Shown one piece after another: positions 32,582 to 40,071 of a stretch of 64,000 nt of DNA. Position numbers and translations under genes: made by a program. Each line of letters begins with the position of its first letter. Position 1 is the first letter of the stretch. This DNA comes from Hymenobacter lucidus (lineage in GTDB: Bacteria > Bacteroidota > Bacteroidia > Cytophagales > Hymenobacteraceae). Where the stretch lies: positions 62,001 to 126,000 of the forward strand of contig NZ_JAJADR010000008.1 in NCBI RefSeq assembly GCF_020447265.1, given 5' to 3'. Under the pieces are notes generated by a model. That model ran no database searches and had not been told where the DNA came from. It saw nothing but the letters and a program-made list of their open reading frames with translations.

Positions 32582-32848
32582 TCAGCATACTGCCGGAAAC
32601 GACTGAACGTATTTTTTCTGCTCATCGTAGATTGTCACTTCCAGCTTTGGATACATAATGATGATGCCCAATGCCAAGTTCACTGCTCTTGATAGTGAAT
32701 CAACTTTGATATAGGGCACTTCCATTGCGCCAGTAAAATTCAGAAAACGGGTCTGTCCATCTGGGTTCATCACGATACCAGTGGCCACTTCACAAAGCAT
32801 CAGGTAGTGTGGTGATGCTACTTGATTATTCGCACTTCCCGTCTTCAT
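32582..32848 (-). CDS. hypothetical protein, 88 residues, overlapping the DUF7710-like gene
   Basis: Start chosen at the ATG complementary to 32846-32848 (MKTGSANNQVASPHYL). The product is cytoplasmic, with no motif I recognise; it has a compact alpha/beta look (YLMLCEVATGIVMNPDGQTRFL, VEVTIYDEQKKYV-like end). It overlaps the 3' end of the upstream gene by 23 bases in another frame, so the two are translated from one message and are probably coupled. Both have lower GC than the helicase beside them. A partner or toxin/immunity-like relation is possible but not shown. Confidence 0.6.
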   Translation of the reverse strand: MKTGSANNQVASPHYLMLCEVATGIVMNPDGQTRFLNFTGAMEVPYIKVDSLSRAVNLALGIIIMYPKLEVTIYDEQKKYVQSFPAVC

Positions 32849-33101
32849 AGTGATAATGCTCCTGGCTGGCGCTGGTAAAGCGTTGAATGAACCCTGTAGA
32901 ATATTGCTCCGGCTTGGTTGGCTGGAAGATTCCTTGCTGCTGTGCCCAATCATAGGCACTAATTCCTAAAGGGTATTTAGTTAGAATGCCGCTGAGCTGG
33001 TACTGACTGATAAACTCCTCAGCTTGTGGTCGGGAGGTGAATACGCCGCTGGTAAAACGGCTGCCGGCACCGTGAAAAACCCAAACGTCAGTTTCGGTCA
33101 T
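32826..33101 (-). CDS. small protein resembling DUF7710
   Basis: The 91-residue product starts MTETDVWVFHGAGSRFTSGVF and has SRPQAEEFISQYQLSGILTKYPLGISAYDWAQQQGIF and the end FTSASQEHYHYEDG. The order VFHGA...SGVF, AExxIxxxxLSGxLTxYPxGxSxYDWA, FTSASxEHYHYE is one I associate with a widespread short family listed as DUF7710, usually found in accessory or polymorphic-toxin-type contexts. No catalytic role is known. It starts five bases after the stop of the secreted protein gene encoded upstream on the same strand, so a short operon of three is likely. Confidence 0.72.
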   Translation of the reverse strand: MTETDVWVFHGAGSRFTSGVFTSRPQAEEFISQYQLSGILTKYPLGISAYDWAQQQGIFQPTKPEQYSTGFIQRFTSASQEHYHYEDGKCE

Positions 33102-33106
33102 ACCCT

Positions 33107-33700
33107 CTAATTATAGTTTATCACCTGTGTGTAATACCGCTGCACCTTGCCATCGGCCCCGAAGAACAGCAGGTAGCGCACCGTTTTGTTGAACGCTGAC
33201 AGCACGTCCCGCAGCCGGGCCCCGCCTTCCTGATTGGTGCTTACTTCGGCCAGCAGCATGTTCTTGCTCAGCCGGGAGAAGACGATGACGCTGCACCCTT
33301 TCTGGGCGCCGGTAGCAGCAGTGAGCTTAGCGGCCAGCGGCGAATAGAGTGGCTTGTGCGACGTGTGCTCATCCATCCGAAACAGGGAATCGAGCAGCTG
33401 CACCTGCGGGTAGGTCTGGGGGAAGCGCAGCTCGGTGCGCAGCGGCTCGCTGAACGTAACCAGGTCCTGGAACACGAGGCTGTCGAAGACGGCCACGCAG
33501 GGCTGGCGGTACTCCTCAAACTCGGGGCTGCGCAGAATATGCTGGTAGGCCGTCTGGTAGTACTGGGCCGGCGCGGCCACCGGGGCCGGCGCCGTAGTAC
33601 GCACTTTGGCCCGGCTCCGGGCCCGGCGCCGCGACTGGGCATCACTATGAAAAGGCAGGAGAAGCAGACTTACCCCCAGCATCCAGGCAAAAACTTTCAT
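33107..33700 (-). CDS. hypothetical secreted protein
   Basis: Start chosen at the ATG complementary to 33698-33700, which gives a signal peptide (MKVFAWMLGVSLLLLPFHSDAQ); the longer frame upstream is Arg/Pro-rich and unlikely. The 197-residue product has a basic, Ala/Pro-rich linker after the signal (SRRRARSRAKVRTTAPAPVAAPA), then a globular domain with QYYQTAYQHILRSPEFEEY, VAVFDSLVFQDL and CSVIVFSRLSKNMLLAEV. I do not recognise the family. On the minus strand TATCTTGG about 55 bases upstream resembles a -7 element. It is followed by the DUF7710-like gene. Confidence 0.7.
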   Translation of the reverse strand: MKVFAWMLGVSLLLLPFHSDAQSRRRARSRAKVRTTAPAPVAAPAQYYQTAYQHILRSPEFEEYRQPCVAVFDSLVFQDLVTFSEPLRTELRFPQTYPQVQLLDSLFRMDEHTSHKPLYSPLAAKLTAATGAQKGCSVIVFSRLSKNMLLAEVSTNQEGGARLRDVLSAFNKTVRYLLFFGADGKVQRYYTQVINYN

Positions 33701-33788
33701 TGACTTCGGGCGGGCAACCGGTGGTACTGAGTGGGCCGGCCCGGTGCCAAGATAGACGCTTTCCGGCAAGCTCCGGCTATACCACGCT

Positions 33789-34403
33789 CTATTCGGGTGC
33801 CTGGGCCGCCAGCAGCCGGGCCAACTCTTCAGCTTCTTCTCGGAGCAGCCGCTCACGCAGCACCAGGTGGGCGCGGGCCAGCGGGCCGGGGCGCTTTACC
33901 GCATCGGTATCGGCTTCGAGGCGGGCGAGCCACTTTTCGGCTTCGGCCGGCATAAAGGCCTCGTCGAAGACGGAGCCGGGCGTGGCCAGGGCCTTGCGCA
34001 GGATAGCGTGCCCCTGGCGGCGGCGTAGCAGGGCCGCATCCTGCAAGGCTATGTTTTCGAGCTCGTAGCGCAGCTGGTAGGCCAGGTGCTGGCAGCGCCG
34101 CTGCCGCTGGTGCAGTTCCCGAGCTTCGTCGGTTAGCTGATAGGCGGGCACTGGCGGTGGGGGCAGCGGCGGCGGTAGAATAACGGGAGCAGGCAGGCTG
34201 GTAGTCAGCCACATATCCGACAGTTGGCTGAGGCGGCGCTCCACGGCGGGCGAAAACTGGCGACGGCCGGCTTCCACGGCCTCTACGTGGCGGGCGGTTA
34301 CCTGGAGCCACCTCGCCAACTCGACCTGCGTCAGGGCAAACTTCTCGCGCACATAGGCAGCACTACTGACAGATAAGGAAGTTGGCGGCGTGATACGGCC
34401 CAT
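33789..34403 (-). CDS. XRE-type helix-turn-helix regulator with coiled C-terminal half
   Basis: Start chosen at the ATG complementary to 34401-34403 (MGRITPPTSLSVSSAAYV); the longer frame upstream runs through the palindromic boxes. Residues about 15-65 form a five-helix HTH (REKFALTQVELARWLQVTARHVEAVEAG), then a proline-rich hinge (LPAPVILPPPLPPPPVPA) and a helical C-terminal part rich in Arg, Glu and Leu (LLRRRQGHAILRKALATP, RERLLREEAEELARLLA). The second half is not a known ligand-binding domain. Two GTACC-type inverted repeats lie just upstream, so autoregulation and control of the divergent SRPBCC gene are likely. Confidence 0.78.
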   Translation of the reverse strand: MGRITPPTSLSVSSAAYVREKFALTQVELARWLQVTARHVEAVEAGRRQFSPAVERRLSQLSDMWLTTSLPAPVILPPPLPPPPVPAYQLTDEARELHQRQRRCQHLAYQLRYELENIALQDAALLRRRQGHAILRKALATPGSVFDEAFMPAEAEKWLARLEADTDAVKRPGPLARAHLVLRERLLREEAEELARLLAAQAPE

Positions 34404-34410
34404 AGCAGAT

Positions 34411-34446
34411 GGAGTACCTTTTAAGATTAAAAATAAAAGGTACTCC
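34411..34446. promoter_or_regulatory. perfect 12-bp inverted repeat, putative operator of the HTH regulator
   Basis: GGAGTACCTTTT at 34411-34422 and its exact reverse complement at 34435-34446 around a 12-base A/T-rich spacer, eight bases upstream of the regulator start codon. On the minus strand its right arm reads TACCTTTT, close to a -7 element. Confidence 0.65.
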
Positions 34447-34455
34447 ACATTTGGC

Positions 34456-34485
34456 GTACCTTCTAAAAATAAAAGCAATAGGTAC
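34456..34485. promoter_or_regulatory. second GTACCT/AGGTAC box in the divergent promoter
   Basis: GTACCT at 34456-34461 and AGGTAC at 34480-34485. It shares the half-site and the A/T-rich interior of the box at 34411-34446 and lies just before the -7 element of the plus-strand gene. Confidence 0.55.
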
Positions 34486-34503
34486 TACTATTTGTGGCTG
34501 CTG

Positions 34504-34511
34504 TAGCTTTG
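34504..34511 (+). promoter_or_regulatory. promoter -7 element of the SRPBCC gene
   Basis: TAGCTTTG, a perfect TAnnTTTG match, 30 bases before ATG 34542 and 18 bases after the second GTACC box. Confidence 0.6.
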
Positions 34512-34541
34512 CGGCTAATTACTCCAGCACAACGCCGCGCA

Positions 34542-34988
34542 ATGAAGCTGATCAAGTTTGTGGAGGCCATCCAGATTGCCCGCCCGCCCGCGCAGGTATT
34601 CGACTACACCCAGGACTACAGCCAGCGCCTGGTCTGGGACACGTTTCTGCGCGAGGCCGTGCTGCTCGACGGGGCCACCGAGGCCGGTAAGGGTGTGAAG
34701 TCGTGGTGCGTGTCGAAGCACGGTATCGGACTCGAAACCGAGTACGTGTCGTTCAACCGGCCCACCGTGGCGGCCATTAAGCTCACGCGGCCCATGGGTA
34801 TGTTCAGCGCCTTTGCCGGCTCCTGGCGCTTCGAAGAGCTCGGGCCCGAGCTCACCCACACCGTCTTCACCTACTCCTTTGCCCTGCGCTTTCCGCTGGC
34901 GCTGTTTGGCCCGCTGGTACGGGTAGTACTGGCCGCCAACGTGCGCGGCCGGCTCCAGGATTTGAAAGCCAAGTTGGAAGCGCAGTAG
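34542..34988 (+). CDS. SRPBCC family protein (polyketide cyclase/START-like)
   Basis: Start chosen at ATG 34542 (MKLIKFVEAIQIARPPAQVFDYTQDY), where the first strand of the fold begins; the frame upstream crosses the promoter. The 148-residue product has the helix-grip pattern: IARPPAQVFDYTQDYSQRLVWD, GVKSWCVSKHGIGLETEYVSF, SWRFEELGPELTHTVFTYSFALR, and a long C-terminal helix (RLQDLKAKLEAQ). Such proteins bind hydrophobic ligands or lipids; no specific role can be given. It diverges from the HTH regulator, with shared operator-like boxes, so it may be its target. Confidence 0.85.
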   Translation: MKLIKFVEAIQIARPPAQVFDYTQDYSQRLVWDTFLREAVLLDGATEAGKGVKSWCVSKHGIGLETEYVSFNRPTVAAIKLTRPMGMFSAFAGSWRFEELGPELTHTVFTYSFALRFPLALFGPLVRVVLAANVRGRLQDLKAKLEAQ

Positions 34989-35038
34989 CTGTTGGGTTTA
35001 GGCTGTCAGACGGCAAAAGATAACAAGTGAAAAGGCGG

Positions 35039-35410
35039 CTAAGCGAAAAAGTCGCTCGAATCGGTTTGGCTGAAGTACTTGTTGAGGCTGCCCAGATCGG
35101 CGAAGATGGGCAGGATGATGCGCAGCACGGCCTGCACGGTGGCCTCCGAATCGGCGTAGAGCAGCAGGCGGGCATCGGTGGAGAAATCCTGCAGATGCTC
35201 CAGCAGCTCGGGCGCTTCCTCTTCCAGAATGGTGCTGATGTGCTCTTCCCACGACGGCCCGCCGCCGCCGAAGCCGTACTTCTCGAACAGGTAGAAATAG
35301 CCTTCCAGCGCCGGATCGGCTTCTACGTTGGCCGTAATGCCAAACCGGGCATCGTCGATGCGCAGATGCTCGGGCAGGGCGATAATCTGGAAGGGAAAGG
35401 TGTTTTGCAT
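35039..35410 (-). CDS. Imm51-like protein (immunity-type or unknown role)
   Basis: Start chosen at the ATG complementary to 35408-35410 (MQNTFPFQIIALPEHL). The 123-residue acidic product has YLFEKYGFGGGGPSWEEHISTILEEEAPELLEHLQDFSTDARLLLYADSE, which resembles the pattern of immunity protein 51 (Phe-Gly-x-Gly-x-x-Trp-Glu followed by helix and an acidic strand). Such domains occur both beside polymorphic toxins and alone. No toxin gene is seen next to it, so if it is an immunity protein it is an orphan. It converges on the SRPBCC gene with a 50-base gap. Confidence 0.65.
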   Translation of the reverse strand: MQNTFPFQIIALPEHLRIDDARFGITANVEADPALEGYFYLFEKYGFGGGGPSWEEHISTILEEEAPELLEHLQDFSTDARLLLYADSEATVQAVLRIILPIFADLGSLNKYFSQTDSSDFFA

Positions 35411-35570
35411 GAGAATAAGCAAAGGCGGAACGCCGCAAAGTTACGCCCAATAAAACCGGTGCCCTGCGTTTTCACTAACCCGGGAAGGTGCGGAACGTAT
35501 GCACCAGCCACAATTACCCTTCCGAAAAACCGTGTGGCGACTTCCACCGCTGCCCAAACCGACTTCCCGT

Positions 35571-36491
35571 ATGGCACTGCACTACACCCGGCGCGGCACT
35601 GGCCCGTCTCTGCTACTGGTTCACGGCATCGGCGGCAGCTGGCGCTCCTGGAATACCATTTTCGACACGCTGGCCGCCGCGCACGACGTTATTGCCGTGG
35701 ACCTGCCCGGCCACGGCGCGTCGCCGAAGCTGCCGGGCGAGCATACCATCGGCACGCTGGCCGATGCCCTTACCGCGTTTCTGACCGAGCACAACCTGCT
35801 GGGTATTGATGCGGTGGGCAGCTCGATGGGCGCCCGGCTGGTACTGGAGCTGGCGCGGCGCGGCGGCGTGCTCGGGGCCGTTGTTTCCCTCGACCCCGGC
35901 GGGTTCTGGGAAGGCTGGGAGGTGCCGTTTTTCTATCATTCCGTGGCCGCATCGCAGAAGCTGGTGACGGCGTTGCAGCCCGTAATGCCCGCTTTGATGC
36001 AGTCGGCGGTGGGCCGCACGGCGCTGCTGCCGCAGTTCTCGGCCCGCCCCTGGGCCGTGGATGGCGACCAGGCCCAGGACGAGATGTACAGCTTTGCCCA
36101 CACGCCCGTGTTTGGCGAGCTGCTCGACGCGCTAGCCCATGGTGAGGTGCAGCAGCCCGCGCCGGCCGGCAGCATTACGGCGCCGCTGGTTATCGGCTGG
36201 GGCCGCCACGACCGGGTGTGCCTGCCCGACCAGTCCCGCCGCGCCCTGGCCAAATTCCCGGATGCCCGCCTCTACTGGTTTGACCACTGCGGCCACTTTC
36301 CGCAGTGGGACCAACCCGCCGAAGCCGCCCGCCTGATTCTGGCCACCCTGCGCCGCCAGCCCTTCCGCGACCAGGATATTGCCCAAAAGTCCGCCCCGCA
36401 GCTGCGCCCGGCCGTGCCGAAAGCAGCCGTAGCGGCAGCACTGGTGCTGGGCCTGGTGGGCGGGTGGCTGCTAATGAAGCGCAGTAAATAA
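35571..36491 (+). CDS. alpha/beta hydrolase with C-terminal membrane anchor
   Basis: Start chosen at ATG 35571, where the fold begins (MALHYTRRGTGPSLLLVHGIGG); an in-frame ATG at 35499 would add 24 residues with no similarity to the family and is the alternative. The product has the oxyanion HGIGGS loop, nucleophile serine in GSSMGAR, acid in VIGWGRHDRVC and the catalytic histidine in DHCGHFPQWDQP, all in the order expected. Residues about 285-302 (VAAALVLGLVGGWLLM) form one C-terminal helix that may tether it to the membrane. Substrate unknown; a carboxylesterase or C-C hydrolase is possible. Confidence 0.88.
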   Translation: MALHYTRRGTGPSLLLVHGIGGSWRSWNTIFDTLAAAHDVIAVDLPGHGASPKLPGEHTIGTLADALTAFLTEHNLLGIDAVGSSMGARLVLELARRGGVLGAVVSLDPGGFWEGWEVPFFYHSVAASQKLVTALQPVMPALMQSAVGRTALLPQFSARPWAVDGDQAQDEMYSFAHTPVFGELLDALAHGEVQQPAPAGSITAPLVIGWGRHDRVCLPDQSRRALAKFPDARLYWFDHCGHFPQWDQPAEAARLILATLRRQPFRDQDIAQKSAPQLRPAVPKAAVAAALVLGLVGGWLLMKRSK

Positions 36492-36599
36492 CCGCCAACT
36501 CGAAAGCTGCGTGGGTAGTTAAACGGTACGCGCAACGCTACAGCGCTAGGCCAGGCGGCACGGCCGTCCGCAACGCCTCGTGCGCAGCGGTGTTTCGCG

Positions 36600-37382
36600 T
36601 TACTGCCCACTATCCAACAGCCCAGTTTCATCCTTCATGGCCACGCCTGAAAGCTGCCGCCGCAGGGCCTCTTGCAGTAATAAAAACAGCTTGTCGGCCG
36701 CCGCCGCGTAGCCCAGGCCCTCGGGCCGGATGTTGGACACGCAGTTGCGGGCCTCGTCGGTGAGGCCGGGGCGGGGCGCGTAGGTGAAGTAGGCGCCCAG
36801 GCTGTCGGGGGCACTCAGACCGGGCCTTTCGCCGAGCATAATCAGGGCTAGCCGGGCGTGTAGCGCCACCCCGATTTCGTCGCTGAGGGCCACACGGGCG
36901 TGCTCGGCCAACACCAGCGGCGCCAGCCGAAAACCCGCCGCCTGCAGCTTCGGCAGCAGCTTTTGCAGCAGGGGCAGCGCGTGCTGGTTGAGGGCAGTGG
37001 CGGAAAGGCCGTCGGCCAGAATCAGGGCAATATCGGCGGCCTCCGGCGCAATTTCGGTTAGGGTGCGGCGGGAATCTTCGTGCAGGCGGCGGCCCAGATC
37101 AGGCCGCTGCAGGTAGTGCGGGCGGTTTTCGGCCTGACTGCGCACCAGGCACACAGGCAGCCCGAACGCCTGCAGCTCGGCCAGCAGCCGCTCGGTTTCC
37201 AACTCCGAGTATACCGCGTCGCGGGCGTCGGCGTGGGCCAGGCGGAAGGCCAGCGCCTCACGCAGAGGCACGCTGGTACCGGTGCGGCCGAGGGCAATGC
37301 GGGCGGCGGTAAAGGATTTGAGCCCCGCCCACGAGTCGGCGGGTGGCTCGGGCGGGGGCAGAGCGGGGCTGGGTTTGGGCAT
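36600..37382 (-). CDS. eutC: ethanolamine ammonia-lyase small subunit
   Basis: Start chosen at the ATG complementary to 37380-37382 (MPKPSPALPPPEPPADSW); 13 more residues upstream are possible but start inside a repeat. The 260-residue product shows the EutC order: SLKSFTAARIALGRTG-like core (here LKSFTAARIALGRTGTSVPLREALAFRLAHADARDAVY), DIALILADGLSATALNQHALPLL, SDEIGVALHARLALIMLGERPGLSAPDSLGAYFTYAPRPGLTDEARNCVSNIR. EutC with EutB forms the adenosylcobalamin-dependent enzyme that splits ethanolamine to acetaldehyde and ammonia. It is separated from eutB by two other genes and a repeat. Confidence 0.96.
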   Translation of the reverse strand: MPKPSPALPPPEPPADSWAGLKSFTAARIALGRTGTSVPLREALAFRLAHADARDAVYSELETERLLAELQAFGLPVCLVRSQAENRPHYLQRPDLGRRLHEDSRRTLTEIAPEAADIALILADGLSATALNQHALPLLQKLLPKLQAAGFRLAPLVLAEHARVALSDEIGVALHARLALIMLGERPGLSAPDSLGAYFTYAPRPGLTDEARNCVSNIRPEGLGYAAAADKLFLLLQEALRRQLSGVAMKDETGLLDSGQ

Positions 37383-37386
37383 GGCG

Positions 37387-37515
37387 GGTAGGGGATGTAG
37401 AGACGCGTATTCGCGTCTCAATCGTTGCTGACGATGCTTCGTTCCGTTCTAAACTGTTCAACGACGAGACGCAACTATGCGTCTTGTCATCGTTCAAGTA
37501 GTACGATGTCCCTAC
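37387..37515. repeat. repeat with two small hairpins between eutC and DUF1810 gene
   Basis: GAGACGCG 37400-37407 pairs with CGCGTCTC 37412-37419, and AGACGCA 37467-37473 pairs with TGCGTCT 37478-37484; the outer ends GTAGGGGATG and GATGTCCCTAC are roughly inverted. The GAGACGCGTATTCGCGTCTC type of sequence is a known dispersed repeat in many bacterial genomes. Confidence 0.55.
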
Positions 37516-37517
37516 TT

Positions 37518-37940
37518 CTACCCGAGCAGCTGCAGCGTTTTCTGGTCTTTAGCGCCCTTGAAGAACTTATCCAGCACTTGCTGAAATACAGGGTCGGCCT
37601 TATCCAGCGCGGCGAAAAGCGTCATCGACGACTGGAGCTTTATATCATCGGGACTGCCCATAATGCGGTAGGCATCGGTGCTTTCCAGGGTTAAGAGCGC
37701 CTGACTGATTTCTACCAGCCGGGGCCCCAGCACAGGGTGTTGGATATAAGCCTGCGCCTCCTGCTGGTCCCGGATGGCGTAGAACTTCGATGTTTCACTA
37801 AAGCCCAACCCCTGAATCTGGGGGAAGATGTACCACATCCAGTGGCTGGTTTTGCGGCCCCGCTTGATTTCGGCCAGGGCCGTGGCGTAGTCGTTTTCCT
37901 GGGCGCTGAGGAAGCGCTGTAAATCGGGGACCTGGGACAT
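37518..37940 (-). CDS. DUF1810 family protein
   Basis: The 140-residue product has the DUF1810 signature: LQRFLSAQENDYATALAEIKRGRKTSHWMWYIFPQIQGLGFSETSKFYAI, then EAQAYIQHPVLGPRLVEI and FGSPDD-like IMGSPDDIKLQSSMTLFA. The family is all-helical, about 140 residues, and mostly of unknown role, seen next to many unrelated genes. It sits between the cupin gene and eutC on the same strand with small gaps, which suggests it is carried in the same transcript, but there is no known link to ethanolamine. Confidence 0.93.
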   Translation of the reverse strand: MSQVPDLQRFLSAQENDYATALAEIKRGRKTSHWMWYIFPQIQGLGFSETSKFYAIRDQQEAQAYIQHPVLGPRLVEISQALLTLESTDAYRIMGSPDDIKLQSSMTLFAALDKADPVFQQVLDKFFKGAKDQKTLQLLG

Positions 37941-38006
37941 GGCGAGGGTGTTTTTTGGAGTAATACCAGCTTTCTTCTTACGGAATCCGGCGCCGGTCGG
38001 CAGGAA

Positions 38007-38489
38007 CTACGGCTTCGTAAACTGCTCGATAAGGCTTGTCAGGTGCGGAAATTCGGCGCTCAGCGCCCCGCGTTGGGCCAGCTCGAAATCGGCAAAGTCG
38101 AAGCCTGGGGCCACGGTGCAACTCACCAATGCAAAGCCGGAACTCTGCCGCAGCCGGGCCCCAAACCAAGCATTGGCCGGAACAATGGCCTGCGGAACTT
38201 CGCCTCGGGCAAAGTCGCTGCCCAGCACGATGGTGGTAGGCTGGCCATCGGTCAGCACGACGATTTCCAGCGCCTGGCCCTGGTGGAAAAACCACAGCTC
38301 GTCGGACTTGATACGGTGAAAGTGGGACTTGTCGTCGTTTTCCAGCAAGTAGTAAATGGCGGTACTCACGCTGCGGCTTTGCCCGGAATCCGTAGTCAGG
38401 TGCTCCGGCGAGCGGTAGGTTTCGCGGTAGTAGCCGCCCTCGGGGTGGGGTAGCAGGTGCAAGTGCTGAATGATATCGGTGGCAGTCAT
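38007..38489 (-). CDS. cupin domain protein, DUF985 family
   Basis: Start chosen at the ATG complementary to 38487-38489 (MTATDIIQHLHLLPHPEGGYYRETYRS); the longer frame adds ten residues overlapping the gap. The 160-residue product has LLPHPEGGYYRETYRS, TAIYYLLENDDKSHFHRIKSDELWFFHQGQALEI and the ending GARLRQSSGFALVSCTVAPGFDFADFELA. This is the DUF985 cupin pattern, with metal-binding histidines (HFH and E) in the first cupin motif. The role is unknown; it may bind a small molecule or act as an epimerase-like enzyme. It starts 39 bases after the eutB stop. Confidence 0.92.
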   Translation of the reverse strand: MTATDIIQHLHLLPHPEGGYYRETYRSPEHLTTDSGQSRSVSTAIYYLLENDDKSHFHRIKSDELWFFHQGQALEIVVLTDGQPTTIVLGSDFARGEVPQAIVPANAWFGARLRQSSGFALVSCTVAPGFDFADFELAQRGALSAEFPHLTSLIEQFTKP

Positions 38490-38528
38490 GGAGTCTGAAA
38501 GTGAGGAAGATGCCGGCACTGTGGCTGC

Positions 38529-39911
38529 TTACCGGAGTAGGCCGGAAGCCAGCAGCCGGTGCCCGGCGGGGGCCGGCAGCAGCTGGCCCTGGTCGTCAAA
38601 GATACCCTGCTGCCGCAACCAGGCCGCAAACTCGGGCGCGGGCCGCAACCCCAGCACCCGACGCACATACAGCGCATCGTGAAAGGACGTGGACTGGTAG
38701 CCGAGCATGATATCGTCGGCGCCGGGAATGCCCATGATGAAGGTGCAGCCGGCCACGCCCAGCAGCGTCAGCAGCGTATCCATATCGTCCTGGTCGGCCT
38801 CGGCGTGGTTGGTGTAGCATACGTCCACGCCCATGGGCAGGCCCAGCAGCTTGCCGCAGAAGTGGTCTTCCAGCGCCGCCCGGATGATCTGCTTGCCGTC
38901 GTAGAGGTATTCGGGCCCGATAAAGCCCACGACGGAGTTGACCAGCAGCGGTCGGAAGTGGCGGGCCACGGCGTAGGCCCGCGCCTCGCAGGTTTGCTGG
39001 TCGAGGCCGTGGTGGGCATTGGCCGAAAGGGCGCTGCCCTGGCCGGTTTCGAAGTATATAACGTGCTGGCCCAGCGTGCCCCGGTCCAGACTCAGGGTAG
39101 CTTCATGGGCTTCCCGCAGTAAGCTCAGACTCACTCCGAAGCTGGCATTGGTAGCCTCCGTGCCGCCGACAGACTGAAACGCCAGATCCACCGGCGCGCC
39201 CTGCTCGATGAGCCGCAAGGTGGTGGTAATGTGGCTGAGTACGCAGGTCTGAGTGGGAATCTGGTATTGCTCGCGCACCGTGTCGAGCATTTCCAGCAGG
39301 TGGCGCACCACGCGCGGGTTGTCGGTGGCCGGGTTGATGCCCAGCACCGCGTCGCCGCTGCCGTAGAGTAGGCCATCGACGAGGCTGGCGGCAATGCCCC
39401 GGGCATCGTCGGTGGGGTGGTTGGGCTGTAGGCGGGTAGCCAGGTGGCCGCGCAAGCCCAGCGTGTTACGGAAGCGGGTAACGACTTCGACTTTGCGGGC
39501 CACGCCAATCAGCTCCTGGTTGCGCATGAGCTTGCTTACGGCCGCCACCATTTCCGGCGTCAGGCCGGGGGCCAACGCGTGCAGCGCCGCCGCGTCGGCC
39601 GCGTCGGAGAGCAGCCAGTCGCGCAGCTGGCCCACGGTGAAGTGGCCGATGGGCGCGAAGGCCGCCGCGTCGTGGGTGTCCAGAATCAGGCGCGTTACTT
39701 CATCCTGCTCGTAGGGCACCAGAGCTTCGTGGAGGAAGTTGCGCAGCGGCACATCGGCCAGGGCATACTGGGCGGCTACGCGCTCCTCGTAAGTGCTGGC
39801 GGCCAGGCCGGCCAGCACGTCGCCCGAGCGCAGGGGTGAGGCTTTGGCAAGCAAGTCTTTGAGGTCGGGGAATTTATAGACCCGCTGGCGAATGGTGTGC
39901 TGGTACGACAT
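38529..39911 (-). CDS. eutB: ethanolamine ammonia-lyase large subunit
   Basis: Start chosen at the ATG complementary to 39909-39911 (MSYQHTIRQRVYKFPDLKDLLAKAS). The 460-residue product covers the EutB TIM barrel: LRSGDVLAGLAASTYEERVAAQYALADVPL, FRNTLGLRGHLATRLQPNHPTDDARGIAASLVDGLLYGSGDAVLGINPATDN, VGGTEATNASFGVSLSLL, QGSALSANAHHGLDQQTCEARAYA and GVDVCYTNHAEADQDDMDTLLTLL. It binds adenosylcobalamin and ethanolamine. The next genes downstream on the same strand are a cupin, DUF1810 and eutC, so the two subunits are split in the unit. Reactivase eutA is not in the window. Confidence 0.97.
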   Translation of the reverse strand: MSYQHTIRQRVYKFPDLKDLLAKASPLRSGDVLAGLAASTYEERVAAQYALADVPLRNFLHEALVPYEQDEVTRLILDTHDAAAFAPIGHFTVGQLRDWLLSDAADAAALHALAPGLTPEMVAAVSKLMRNQELIGVARKVEVVTRFRNTLGLRGHLATRLQPNHPTDDARGIAASLVDGLLYGSGDAVLGINPATDNPRVVRHLLEMLDTVREQYQIPTQTCVLSHITTTLRLIEQGAPVDLAFQSVGGTEATNASFGVSLSLLREAHEATLSLDRGTLGQHVIYFETGQGSALSANAHHGLDQQTCEARAYAVARHFRPLLVNSVVGFIGPEYLYDGKQIIRAALEDHFCGKLLGLPMGVDVCYTNHAEADQDDMDTLLTLLGVAGCTFIMGIPGADDIMLGYQSTSFHDALYVRRVLGLRPAPEFAAWLRQQGIFDDQGQLLPAPAGHRLLASGLLR

Positions 39912-39961
39912 GGAGGGCGGATTTTGGGAACGGGGTTCTAGCTCTAGTCGCTTCACCCCAA

Positions 39962-39984
39962 CCCCTCTCCGAAGAGGAGAGGGG
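39962..39984. repeat. short hairpin CCCCTCTCC/GGAGAGGGG
   Basis: Nine-base perfect arms with a five-base loop, in the gap between eutB and the permease gene. A similar hairpin occurs at 49977-50001, so it is one of a short dispersed repeat type. Confidence 0.55.
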
Positions 39985-40071
39985 CTCTAGCTGTAATTTC
40001 TGATTTTTAGCTTATGATGTAACTATCCACTGCTATGCTCTGTGCTTCATGAAGACGCGGGATATGACAAA

